34,563 bases of DNA, taken from IMG/VR virus record IMGVR_UViG_3300019764_000012, positions 1 through 34,563 of that record. One strand, given 5' to 3'. Of this stretch, positions 21,807-29,648 are shown one piece after another (the first letter of the stretch is position 1; every line of letters starts with the position of its first letter). The notes under the pieces were generated by a model, which did no database searches, was not told the DNA's origin, and worked only from the letters and a program-made list of their open reading frames with translations. Source of the stretch: a virus. A program made the translations under genes and the position numbers.

Positions 21807-23048
21807 CTAGAATTTACTATTAGTATTGTACACAGCTAAATGGTCTGGCCTACTTATTAAAACCCCGTTCCAAAATTGAACCACAGTCATACCTTCATTT
21901 GCATAAGGATTTTGTAATGTTTGTAATTGCTCTGGTGTTTTTGTCTTAACATCAAACTTACCTTGTGTTCCTGCACCGTACTCAAATCCAATATGTGTGA
22001 AACAACCTGAACCAACGATTAACGAAGGATATACCTCGAACTTAGTACCATCATTTCTGAATAAGTCATTAGTTGCATTTGAAGCCCATGCTGCACCAAC
22101 TGCTGCACCTGCTGCATCTGAGTACTTAACCATTTTCTTGTTAACAACAATTCTAAATGGACCAACTGCACCAATCTCACCGTGGATTGCTTTGATGTAT
22201 TTACCATCTTTAGCGGCATCTGCATATTGCTTAACAGGGATGAACGCCATCTTAGGGTTAGTTGGTGTTGAATCTAGTGCTTCGATTGACATATAGTCCA
22301 TTTTTTGCTCTGGGCTAATGAATAAGTATCTTGCTGCTTCAACTGTCTTAGTGTCAGTTAACTTAGAACCTGTAATGATCTTTGTGTCTTTTGGACAATC
22401 ATTGTTATCTAACTCTGTGTCAATTGCATATAAGTCTTTTAATGTCGGTACTGATGTAGCGTCGATTGTTGCTAATGTTGTAGCATCTCCTGCGAATGCG
22501 TTGATACCTGCCCCATTGATCAACTCAATTGCTAATACATCCTCATTGATTTGTGCCGCACCTCTAACTGCCTGCTCTGTTACGTGCATTTTCCATTTAG
22601 GATCTGAATCAAATTGTACTTCTTGTTTTGTCCATGTAAAGTAGAAACCTCTTGGTACAATGTTACCTCTTACTTCTTTTCTTGAGAACGAAACTTTGTT
22701 CACTTCTTTAGAATCTTCCCCTAAGTTTGGTAGTTTACCTGTAATTACACCCATTCCTCTTGAAGAACCATATAAGTTACCATTTGCATAAGCTATACCT
22801 GAACTATCAAGTCCTAATCCTGCCCCACCGGCATTCTCGTCTGATAATAGTGGAATGTATCTGTGTCTTACTACTTCTTTACCCATGTTCTTTGGTTGAG
22901 TCATTGAATCTGACATTTGTGCCAAAATCATCTCATCTTTAACTTCGATAATCGCTTTCTTGTTGTAGTACTCTTGTCTAATCTGCGTGTTACCAGCAGC
23001 GTTATCTATTGTTGATTCTCCACCAGTCTTTCCTGTATTATATACCAT
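21807..23048 (-). CDS. Major capsid protein, N4 gp56 family
   Basis: This is the shell-forming coat protein, expected to adopt the HK97 fold. The length of 413 aa is close to N4 gp56 (about 400 aa). Family-like features are the N-terminal arm with QEYYNKKAIIEVKDEMILAQ, the VRHRYIPLL strand, the central AAQINEDVLAIELINGAGIN helix, and the C-terminal GSGCFTHIGFEYGAG and VVQFWNGVLISRPDHLAVYN. It sits between the scaffold-like gene and small head genes, and a hairpin-bearing 184-bp spacer follows it. A TAGGAT ribosome-binding site precedes the start. Confidence 0.9.
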   Translation of the reverse strand: MVYNTGKTGGESTIDNAAGNTQIRQEYYNKKAIIEVKDEMILAQMSDSMTQPKNMGKEVVRHRYIPLLSDENAGGAGLGLDSSGIAYANGNLYGSSRGMGVITGKLPNLGEDSKEVNKVSFSRKEVRGNIVPRGFYFTWTKQEVQFDSDPKWKMHVTEQAVRGAAQINEDVLAIELINGAGINAFAGDATTLATIDATSVPTLKDLYAIDTELDNNDCPKDTKIITGSKLTDTKTVEAARYLFISPEQKMDYMSIEALDSTPTNPKMAFIPVKQYADAAKDGKYIKAIHGEIGAVGPFRIVVNKKMVKYSDAAGAAVGAAWASNATNDLFRNDGTKFEVYPSLIVGSGCFTHIGFEYGAGTQGKFDVKTKTPEQLQTLQNPYANEGMTVVQFWNGVLISRPDHLAVYNTNSKF

Positions 23049-23052
23049 GTTT

Positions 23053-24267
23053 TTATCCTATTTGTTTATCCATAAATGCTAGGAACTCATCATCAGTCAT
23101 TTTGTCGACTGCTAAGTAGTCTGTTGCATTAGTAGCTCCAGCGTTAACTTGTGTAACTGCTGCACTCTGTCTTGCCTCTGCCTCGGCTTTTGCTTTAGCA
23201 TTAGCTTCTTGCTTAGCTTTAGCATCTGCAATTATTTGTGCTTCTGCTTCTTTTCTAAGTCTTTCTTGATCTTGAGCTCTCTGAGCTTCTTGTGCTACAT
23301 ACGCTTGTTGTTGTGCATATTGTCCACCTGCTTGTAAGTAGTATTCGATGTCTGATTTAGTACCACCATCGGCTATCTTCAATTTAGTAGCAATTCCACT
23401 AACTGCATTATATGTTCCTGACTTCACATCCTCGTGGATTCCTGTCATTATCTGCTTAGCAGACCATGTTTGTCCATTTGGCATTGTCATTCCATTCACA
23501 ATGTGTTCTCTTGACTTATAGTCCCATTGGCTTGCGATTACTTGTCGTGTCACCTGACCCTCTGGATCGGAGTCAATTTCACTGTATGCCTCTTCTACCT
23601 CTAGCTCAATCTCACTTTTACCATAATCCCTAGGTGTATAACTCAATTCTTGTTCAGTATCAATGTCAAGTGCATCTATGCCTGCTTGCTTGATTACTGC
23701 AGTAATTGCATCTTTATCACCTTTTAGTACATCTAACATAGTATTGAATTGTTCGTCCGTCACGCCCGCTTCTTCCAGTGCACTTATCTTCTTACCATAT
23801 TGGGCAAGTTTTTGTGTCTTCTTTGTATAGTTAGCAGCCTTTTGGTACATCGCGTCGAATTGTTCTAACTTCTCTTTGTTAGTAAATTCCACTTCACTCT
23901 TATTTGCCTTAACCTTACTCACTGTGTTTAAATACTTGTCTAGTACATCATCTTCTGAGTTTGTTTCCTTAACCTCTTCAACTTCCGAGTTATCGACTTC
24001 TGTAGTTACGTCTGGATCGGCATCCTCTGTCACTTCTTCTGTCGGTTCTTCTTTTGTTTCAGTTGTAGTCTCATCATCAGTAGCAGTAGTTACGGAATCC
24101 TGTTCTGGTTGTTCCGGATCTGCTGCAATCTCTTCTGTTTGTTCCACTGCTTCGTCGAACTCTGAGGTAATCCCAGTTTCATCTTCAGTTGGTGGCACAT
24201 CATTATCGAGTTGGTCTGTGTTCATATATGCTTCGAACTCTTCGTCCGTCATGTTATTAATGTTCAT
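23053..24267 (-). CDS. Scaffold-like protein (404 aa) with duplicated terminal motif
   Basis: It probably guides coat assembly. It directly precedes the coat gene, is highly charged and mostly helical, with a very acidic Thr/Glu-rich region (residues about 20-105) and a C-terminal Ala/Lys/Gln/Glu coiled coil (residues about 320-375), all typical of scaffolds. The same motif occurs at both ends: MTDEEFEAYM near residue 6 and MTDDEFLAFM near residue 391, which could be two copies of a binding helix. N4-like counterparts are sometimes labelled tape-measure; no tail tube is expected in a podovirus. GGAGAAGAG precedes the start. Confidence 0.72.
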   Translation of the reverse strand: MNINNMTDEEFEAYMNTDQLDNDVPPTEDETGITSEFDEAVEQTEEIAADPEQPEQDSVTTATDDETTTETKEEPTEEVTEDADPDVTTEVDNSEVEEVKETNSEDDVLDKYLNTVSKVKANKSEVEFTNKEKLEQFDAMYQKAANYTKKTQKLAQYGKKISALEEAGVTDEQFNTMLDVLKGDKDAITAVIKQAGIDALDIDTEQELSYTPRDYGKSEIELEVEEAYSEIDSDPEGQVTRQVIASQWDYKSREHIVNGMTMPNGQTWSAKQIMTGIHEDVKSGTYNAVSGIATKLKIADGGTKSDIEYYLQAGGQYAQQQAYVAQEAQRAQDQERLRKEAEAQIIADAKAKQEANAKAKAEAEARQSAAVTQVNAGATNATDYLAVDKMTDDEFLAFMDKQIG

Positions 24268-24268
24268 C

Positions 24269-24562
24269 TTACTCTTCTCCCGCTTGTCTAGCTCTAGCTA
24301 CATCAGCCTCATTGATCACACCATCTAAGTATCTACGTAGGTAATTAACTGCCATTATCTCTTCCATTGTTTGTTGTCTCAATGCTGGATTCATATCAAT
24401 CATCTCTTTTGATTGGTTGACTAATCTCTCCATCATATATCCATCAATCATTATTCTCTGAAATTGCGGTAGTGTGTTGAGGTACTCTAAGTCCTCACCT
24501 AGTTGAATCTTTTTTATGTTCTCGTTACTAATTGTTAAGTCAGTTTCATTCTGGTTATTCAT
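24269..24562 (-). CDS. Small helical head-region protein (97 aa)
   Basis: The product is unrecognised. It is predicted almost all-helical and soluble (for example EDLEYLNTLPQFQRIMIDGY and QQTMEEIMAVNYLRRYLDGV). AAAGGAAGG lies upstream of its ATG and its stop is one base before the scaffold-like gene. Its position between portal and scaffold suggests a minor head or assembly role. Confidence 0.65.
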   Translation of the reverse strand: MNNQNETDLTISNENIKKIQLGEDLEYLNTLPQFQRIMIDGYMMERLVNQSKEMIDMNPALRQQTMEEIMAVNYLRRYLDGVINEADVARARQAGEE

Positions 24563-24623
24563 TTCTGAAGCCTTCCTTTTCTGTTATTTAAGTTTAAGTT
24601 TTTTGACATTATTGGTCAGAGGC

Positions 24624-24881
24624 CTAAGCCCCTTGAGCAGCTAGTCCAGCTGGAGCCATTTGTTGACCTGCTGGTGTTACTGGTTGTTGTGTAGCTTGTT
24701 GCTCTTGAGCAATTTCTGCTTCCAACTCTTGGATTGCTAATGCAATTAGTTGTTCAGGTACACCTTGGTTTACCAACTCTTGTGGATCCACACCTTGCAT
24801 AAGCATTGTCTTGATCTCATCAATCATTTGTCTTTCTTGGTCCATTGGAACCATAGCACCTTGTCCTGCTAATCCTGCCAT
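24624..24881 (-). CDS. Small Gln/Ala-rich protein (85 aa), GLAGQGA motif at both ends
   Basis: The function is unknown; it is a minor head-region protein by position. The N-terminus MAGLAGQGAM repeats the C-terminus of the upstream 122-aa protein, and its own C-terminus ends AGLAAQGA. The core is helical and acidic (RQMIDEIKTMLMQGVDPQEL; IQELEAEIAQEQQATQQPV). Such short PxEL-helix proteins are common beside podoviral portal genes. AAAGGAT precedes the start. Confidence 0.68.
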   Translation of the reverse strand: MAGLAGQGAMVPMDQERQMIDEIKTMLMQGVDPQELVNQGVPEQLIALAIQELEAEIAQEQQATQQPVTPAGQQMAPAGLAAQGA

Positions 24882-24959
24882 CTTTCTATCCTTTGTTTGT
24901 CTAATTCTACTATGTAGTAGCTTAACTCTATCTTAGAGCACCTTGTCCTGCTAATCCTG
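24855..24959 (-). repeat. 23-bp direct repeat across a gene boundary
   Basis: Plus-strand bases 24855-24877 and 24937-24959 are identical over 23 bp, 82 bp apart start to start. Each copy encodes GLAGQGA in the reading frame of its gene: the end of the 122-aa protein and the start of the 85-aa protein. It may be a partial duplication or a shared functional peptide. Recombination between the copies would fuse the two genes in frame. Confidence 0.75.
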
Positions 24960-25296
24960 AACCAATATATTGTTTCATTACGTCATTTTCAGCTTGTTTA
25001 GTGTTGATTATATCTTTCAATCTATTGTACATAGCCCCAAGTTCTGCATTCTTTGTTGCACTTACTTCGCCTGCTACTTGGTTATCTCTAGCAGTTTGTT
25101 TTGCTATTTTACCAAACTCTGCGTTGCTCAGTGTTTCACTTATCCCAGTACCATTTTGCAGGTCGTACAGGTTGCTTGCACCAGACCTTGCTTGGTTACT
25201 ATCTAATCTATTGAAGTACTCTTGCTCAGCTAATCCATTTGCATCAACTGCTCTTGTATCCTCGAAGTTCTGTCCTATCATCCAATCATTACCCAT
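24928..25296 (-). CDS. Small protein downstream of portal (122 aa)
   Basis: The function is unknown. It is hydrophilic and mostly helical (NAEFGKIAKQTARDNQVAGE; ELGAMYNRLKDIINTKQAEN), with a C-terminus IGSGLAGQGALR that shares its peptide with the next gene. It overlaps the portal gene by 8 nt, indicating coupled translation. By order it matches the N4 gp57-gp58 region, a minor structural or portal-associated protein. The role is inference. Confidence 0.67.
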   Translation of the reverse strand: MGNDWMIGQNFEDTRAVDANGLAEQEYFNRLDSNQARSGASNLYDLQNGTGISETLSNAEFGKIAKQTARDNQVAGEVSATKNAELGAMYNRLKDIINTKQAENDVMKQYIGSGLAGQGALR

Positions 25297-27352
25297 TGTA
25301 TACTCCTATATTGTTATCGTTGTTCCTAGCTTGGTAAGCCATTTGCAGTATGTTCGCTTTTGCTTTCATCTGCTCAATTTCCATCTTCGCACCATTCTTC
25401 TGTGCTTCTAGTTCCAGCTTCTCTAAGTGCCCAATTCCATTATCTTCTTTCAGGTATTTAAGGGATTCGTTATCTGTTTTCTCTTGGATCAATCTTGTGT
25501 CTGCTGCTAACTTAGCTGTTTGGGCCATCACATATTTTGCTTTAGCTATCTTCTCTGCTCTATCAGCTTGGTCTTCTTCACCTTTTGCTCTTAATGCTAA
25601 TATCTCAGCTTCTAGTTTATCATTGTTCAACTTCAGCGTTCTCAGCTCTTCTTTTCTAGCTGCTTCTGCTATTGGGTCAGGTTGCTCAGCTTTCTTTCGT
25701 TCTTGCTCAGCTCTATCTCTTTGCTTCTTAGCCTCAACGGGTAATCCGGCTAACTCAGTCCAACTTGCCATCAAGTCAAACTGATCTGCAGGAGCCATGC
25801 TTGGTGCCATTGTTTGCATCATGAACGCCAACTTATCGCCTTTTACTGCGTTATCCTCTGGTGTACTTACTTTGATCTTGATGTCTACTTTACCTTGCAG
25901 GTCATCTCTTTTCACTGTCACATACTCTGAATTAGTTATTCTTACAATCTCTTCAGGTTCTAGGAACACTGCATTGTAACTCATCCATTTTCGTACTATT
26001 GGCTTAATCAAGTTTTCTGCTAAGTTTCTTACCGTATTCAGTCTTCTTGTACTCTGTGCATCTAGTACCCCTCTAGCACCAGCAGCTGAACCGCTGATTC
26101 CGCCTGCCAGACCTCTGTCTGCCATACCCATTGTACCTGTTAGTGAGTCTATATCATTCGAGGCCATTCCTAACATGTCAAACGCACTACCTGGTAATTG
26201 GTTATATGAACCATGTTGTATGTTTGCCACCGATGTGTTTACTTCAAAGTTCTTCCCTTGGTTCATCTTCTTACGGTTAACTGCATCCAACTCACCTTTT
26301 TTAGTGATTATCTGTCCGTTATTCGACTGTGCCATGTTGTCTACCATACCTCGGATTACAGCAGTTTTCAACTTCTGGCTATCATCGATGAGTAGTGCAT
26401 TTGCTTCTCCATACATCTCGAATGGTTTACTATTACTTGACGCTATTACGAATGGTATCTTCTTATCTGGATATGGGTTACCTTGTAATCTGATTATTGT
26501 GTCGTTGATCCACGAACATACTATCGGTTCCGCTATCCCATCACCATCGATGTCGTAGTATCCCCAGTATTCGTACACTAGTAACTTCTTTCTTGGGTCA
26601 TCCTCGAACTTGAAGTCACTATCTTCCATTTCTTCATAGTCTTCATCTGCATTTATGTCTGTTAGTTCTTTTTTGATTTTGTCTAAGTTTGAGTACTTAA
26701 CACCACTGCTTTTTAGTGCACTTAGTGTACTTTCGTATCTCACTACGATGAACTGACATGCCTCCATATCATCTTGGCATGTCGGATCGATGTACACATC
26801 CTCATTTCGTCTAACTACTGCAGTTGGTCTATTCTCCACTACCTTAGTTACCTCAACTTGTTCTAGTCCGCCAATGTATTCCTCACCAGTTGTTTCATCA
26901 ACTACAACTATTGCTTGTTCTACTGTTTCTGTCTCAGTCTTACTGTGCCAACCACATTGTGCTATTACTGTACCATCCATGTCATACACTTTTGTAGCTT
27001 TTACTAGGAAATTGTACCTATCAAACTTTCTAGTGAACTGAGTATTGATCACAAGCTCGTTTTGTCTTGCTGCTAATTCGTCTTCATATGTTACTGGTTC
27101 TGCTTTGATTATGTCATCATCCATGAACGGAGCTACCAATGTTGCATGCAACCATTCTGATTGTCGCCTAGCATCTTTACTTACTATCTTGGACTTTCCT
27201 TCCTGTTCATTCCCATACAGCTCGGCGTTGTATATCGACCTCGCTTTTAGTATGTCAACCATCTTCTCATCATGGTATGTTTTGGAATTAGTATAGTCTG
27301 CTTTGAATTTGGTTAGTATATCTTTTATTTTAGGTTTTTCCATTTGTACCAT
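25289..27352 (-). CDS. Portal protein
   Basis: This forms the dodecameric vertex ring through which DNA is packaged and ejected. It has 687 aa, close to N4 gp59 (about 760 aa). Recognisable features are the N-terminal KIVSKDARRQSEWLHATLVA, a central YEYWGYYDIDGDGIAEPIVC with an acidic DxDGDG loop (about residues 267-276) common in podoviral portals, IPFVIASSNSKPFEMYGEAN, the Gly/Ala-rich GLAGGISGSAAGARGVLDAQ crown-side segment, and a long C-terminal coiled coil (about residues 560-670). The start is uncertain between ATG 27352 and ATG 27343; neither has a strong ribosome-binding site. Confidence 0.9.
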   Translation of the reverse strand: MVQMEKPKIKDILTKFKADYTNSKTYHDEKMVDILKARSIYNAELYGNEQEGKSKIVSKDARRQSEWLHATLVAPFMDDDIIKAEPVTYEDELAARQNELVINTQFTRKFDRYNFLVKATKVYDMDGTVIAQCGWHSKTETETVEQAIVVVDETTGEEYIGGLEQVEVTKVVENRPTAVVRRNEDVYIDPTCQDDMEACQFIVVRYESTLSALKSSGVKYSNLDKIKKELTDINADEDYEEMEDSDFKFEDDPRKKLLVYEYWGYYDIDGDGIAEPIVCSWINDTIIRLQGNPYPDKKIPFVIASSNSKPFEMYGEANALLIDDSQKLKTAVIRGMVDNMAQSNNGQIITKKGELDAVNRKKMNQGKNFEVNTSVANIQHGSYNQLPGSAFDMLGMASNDIDSLTGTMGMADRGLAGGISGSAAGARGVLDAQSTRRLNTVRNLAENLIKPIVRKWMSYNAVFLEPEEIVRITNSEYVTVKRDDLQGKVDIKIKVSTPEDNAVKGDKLAFMMQTMAPSMAPADQFDLMASWTELAGLPVEAKKQRDRAEQERKKAEQPDPIAEAARKEELRTLKLNNDKLEAEILALRAKGEEDQADRAEKIAKAKYVMAQTAKLAADTRLIQEKTDNESLKYLKEDNGIGHLEKLELEAQKNGAKMEIEQMKAKANILQMAYQARNNDNNIGVYNG

Positions 27353-27371
27353 CCATTTATTTATCTTCTCG

Positions 27372-27377
27372 ATTATA
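27372..27377 (-). promoter_or_regulatory. Candidate -10 element upstream of portal
   Basis: A perfect TATAAT is present on the minus strand in the 50-bp gap between endolysin and portal genes. No convincing -35 hexamer is found at 16-18 bp. N4 late promoters are reported to be weak sigma70 promoters helped by a phage factor, so a -10-only site is plausible, but AT-rich sequence gives such matches by chance. Confidence 0.28.
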
Positions 27378-27402
27378 TCCCATCATATATTAATTCTAGC
27401 TT

Positions 27403-27807
27403 TTAACCAGTAATCAACATCGCAATTTGCCGGTCCCATCTATTCTTAGTTTGCTTATAAGCTCTACTATCTTTAGCTTCTTTTGCAGCCTCTTCCCAGT
27501 CACTTATTTCTAGTGCAGCAATCATTTTCTTGAATTCACTGAATCCGTGCAACCCAAGTTGGTATGCCATACTTATTATTACTGCTTGTCTTGCTTCACT
27601 GAGTCTATGGAACCAATCATACTTAGCTCGAAGGGAGTCTGCTACCTTGCCAATTCTAATGTTAAGTATTACAAGTGACTCTTGCTCACTAATTCCCACA
27701 TCTTCTATATTGAATCCATACCCAATAGTAAGTTTACCTGCAGTACAAGTGTAAGGGAATTGTCTGTATCCTTCTTCATCTGCTATTAGTTTTGTTGCTT
27801 TACTCAT
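27403..27807 (-). CDS. Endolysin, T4-lysozyme-like muramidase (GH24)
   Basis: It cleaves the glycan chain of peptidoglycan to release virions. The N-terminal active-site block has Glu12 in EEGYRQFPY, Cys21, and Thr27 in GKLTIGYGF, matching the E-8-(D/C)-5-T triad of GH24 with Cys in place of the usual Asp. Later SEARQAVIISMAYQLG and the Trp-containing C-terminus TKNRWDRQIAMLITG match the second lobe. It has 134 aa, shorter than T4 lysozyme (164 aa). There is no signal peptide, so it should depend on the holin. AAAGGAT precedes its ATG. Confidence 0.92.
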   Translation of the reverse strand: MSKATKLIADEEGYRQFPYTCTAGKLTIGYGFNIEDVGISEQESLVILNIRIGKVADSLRAKYDWFHRLSEARQAVIISMAYQLGLHGFSEFKKMIAALEISDWEEAAKEAKDSRAYKQTKNRWDRQIAMLITG

Positions 27808-27810
27808 CTA

Positions 27811-28200
27811 CTATCCTTTGTGTTTATCTAACAGAACCTCATTAAGTTTCTCTGTTAGTATGTTTACTTCATTCTGAAGCCTCTTTGCTGCATCCGATTG
27901 CTCAACTCTTTCATTGTAGTACTTTTTCTTATCTGGTTCACTGAAACTCTTCACAGCATCCAAACCGAAATTAAGTGCGAATGTAATAACGAACACAGCA
28001 ATCGATACATATATTGTTTGCTTTGTCTTAATGTCACTGAACGCAACAGCTTGATCGTTCATTGCAGCCACTATCTTGCTGTTGAAATCCGCATTTTCCT
28101 CTCTTATCTTCTCAATAAGAGAATCGGAATTGTCTTGTCTGTTATGTACATCATCAATTCGTAAATTTATTTGGTTTACGACCATTTCATCCATTCCCAT
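27811..28200 (-). CDS. Coiled-coil protein with one TM segment in the lysis cassette (129 aa)
   Basis: It is probably a lysis accessory. Residues 1-60 form a coiled coil (NLRIDDVHNRQDNSDSLIEK), residues about 62-84 a single membrane helix (TIYVSIAVFVITFALNFGLD), and residues 95-125 a second coiled coil (RLQNEVNILTEKLNEVLLD). A spanin-like or XhlA-like role fits, but a classic Rz-type spanin has its membrane helix at the N-terminus. It starts five bases after the PAS gene, whose last codons provide the AAGGAT ribosome-binding site. No lipobox-bearing partner was found. Confidence 0.7.
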   Translation of the reverse strand: MGMDEMVVNQINLRIDDVHNRQDNSDSLIEKIREENADFNSKIVAAMNDQAVAFSDIKTKQTIYVSIAVFVITFALNFGLDAVKSFSEPDKKKYYNERVEQSDAAKRLQNEVNILTEKLNEVLLDKHKG

Positions 28201-28205
28201 AGTAT

Positions 28206-28877
28206 CTAATCCTTGAACTCATATTTATTTGCTATCTTTTTCAAGAACTCTCTACCTTCTTTACCAAAACAAGCATTTGATGCATCTATTGCATCCATCA
28301 ACTCATCATGCATTTCTGTTATGTCTCTACCAACTCCACATATCGCATACATTGTACCTTCCAAGTTGTATACTGGACTTTTGTGTACTTCTAGTTTCAT
28401 TTGCTTACCGTTGATGTTACCGAGCTCCAGGAATCGTCTGGCTTTCTCTGTTTCTCTTACTATTACATCTGAGTTAGCACATTTCTCGCCGAATGTGTGG
28501 TTGTCATTACCCACTTTTTCTTTAAACAGTTTAGCTATCTCTGTGTCTGTTTTACCTCTTAGTTGGTCCCATGACATATCGTAACAGAAATTCTTCATGA
28601 ATATGCTGTTTGCCATTATGTATCTACCTTTCACATCTTTAGCCCATACCATGTCTGGTAAGTGGTTGATCACTTGCATGAACATGTTATCAGATTCCTT
28701 ATGTTTTTGTTGTAGTGTGCGCAGTTCTGCTTGGTATTTCACTAACATCGCATCCTTGCACGCAATGCACTCCGATAGTGTCTTTAGTCCTTCCTCTGCT
28801 TTATTCATTGATTTACCTAGCCCAAGCACGTCTACGAAGCTTAGTGCGTCACCTATCCATCTACTGATCTTACCCAT
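28206..28877 (-). CDS. PAS-domain protein inside the lysis cassette (223 aa)
   Basis: PAS domains sense small molecules, redox state, light or oxygen and pass signals between proteins. The N-terminal 30 residues are amphipathic (KISRWIGDALSFVDVLGLGK), followed by CxxC (C37, C40) and a helix or coiled coil (41-65). The PAS core spans about residues 65-190: VINHLPDMVWAKDVKGRYIM at the start and MYAICGVGRDITEMHDEL at the end, the classic PAS/PAC border. There is no kinase, GGDEF or DNA-binding output domain, so output is likely by protein contact. It starts two bases after the holin gene with only a weak ribosome-binding site. Regulation of lysis is inference from position. Confidence 0.88.
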   Translation of the reverse strand: MGKISRWIGDALSFVDVLGLGKSMNKAEEGLKTLSECIACKDAMLVKYQAELRTLQQKHKESDNMFMQVINHLPDMVWAKDVKGRYIMANSIFMKNFCYDMSWDQLRGKTDTEIAKLFKEKVGNDNHTFGEKCANSDVIVRETEKARRFLELGNINGKQMKLEVHKSPVYNLEGTMYAICGVGRDITEMHDELMDAIDASNACFGKEGREFLKKIANKYEFKD

Positions 28878-28879
28878 AC

Positions 28880-29374
28880 TTACTTACTATTAATCAGAAC
28901 ATTTTTGTCCTGACTCCCTTTACTCGATCCGTAGAAGAAGTTGATTATCGTTGCTACTATTGTACCTAGTAGAAACCCAAGTATCGTATCAGCGAATCTC
29001 TCGTTACCTTCTGGTATCGTGATGAACGTAATGCCGAATATAAACACAATCGAGGCTATACTCCACAACGAAGCGAAGTAATAAACGAATCTCTTACTGA
29101 ATACATCATCCTGCTCCAACGCAGCTTTCTGCATATCTCTTGCACTCTTGGTATTCTCTGTGTGGTACTTTAGTAACTCACTCTCATACTCTCTTTGGAA
29201 CTTCTGTAGTTCAACTATCTCTTCTTTGCTTACTGAGCCTTTAGTCAGGTCAATCCCTGTCTTTTCGCTTACTAGCTCGATTGCTTTGTCAGCCCCACCT
29301 TCAATAGCGTTACTTAACAAATCGAGTCCTTTTCCTGCCAACATACTTAGTATTGGCGCTAATAATGGTAACAT
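28880..29374 (-). CDS. Holin, 3-TM (GTA-type) family
   Basis: It forms the membrane lesion that lets the endolysin reach the wall. In order: a hydrophobic N-terminus (MLPLLAPILSMLAGKGLDLL), a charged amphipathic middle (EEIVELQKFQREYESELLKY), then two membrane helices at about residues 95-121 (FVYYFASLWSIASIVFIFGI) and 128-150 (ADTILGFLLGTIVATIINFF). The family-like ending FFYGSSKGSQDKN and the KRFVYYFASLW block match the 3-TM holin group of gene-transfer agents. AAAGGAT precedes the ATG. Confidence 0.85.
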   Translation of the reverse strand: MLPLLAPILSMLAGKGLDLLSNAIEGGADKAIELVSEKTGIDLTKGSVSKEEIVELQKFQREYESELLKYHTENTKSARDMQKAALEQDDVFSKRFVYYFASLWSIASIVFIFGITFITIPEGNERFADTILGFLLGTIVATIINFFYGSSKGSQDKNVLINSK

Positions 29375-29386
29375 ATTCTATCCTTT

Positions 29387-29647
29387 CTATTCCCCTAAAC
29401 TTTCTTTGCAGTGGTTGTTTTCCATCTTCTTGAGAGCACAACAGACCACCCTATCAAACCAATTCGCCTTACCTTCGGTAATACGTCTACCAACATGAGA
29501 GCTGATAGTTTCATCTTGTGACCCATTCCATAGTAGTACGTTGAACATCTGATCAAGAGTCAGCAGGAACCTAAAGCCCCTACTTCTCTTTTTCATGTCT
29601 TTTTCAAACTTACGAGTAAGTAATCTAACTTCTTCAGGTGTTCTCAT
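29387..29647 (-). CDS. Small basic protein preceding holin (86 aa)
   Basis: The function is unknown. It is basic, with RLLTRKFEKDMKKRSRGFRF at the N-terminus, then LLTLDQMFNVLLWNGSQDET and a C-terminus with three Cys (VVCCALKKMENNHCKESLGE). Similar small proteins with the LDQ-FN-LLWNG-DETISSH pattern occur, as I recall, next to lysis genes in several phages. It starts one base after the fibre-chaperone gene; the ribosome-binding site is poor. Confidence 0.7.
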   Translation of the reverse strand: MRTPEEVRLLTRKFEKDMKKRSRGFRFLLTLDQMFNVLLWNGSQDETISSHVGRRITEGKANWFDRVVCCALKKMENNHCKESLGE

Positions 29648-29648
29648 A

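Noticed and set aside
24600-24640. TTGACA-like plus-strand -35 near 24605
   Set aside because: No -10 element occurs at 15-19 bp and the site faces away from all late genes.
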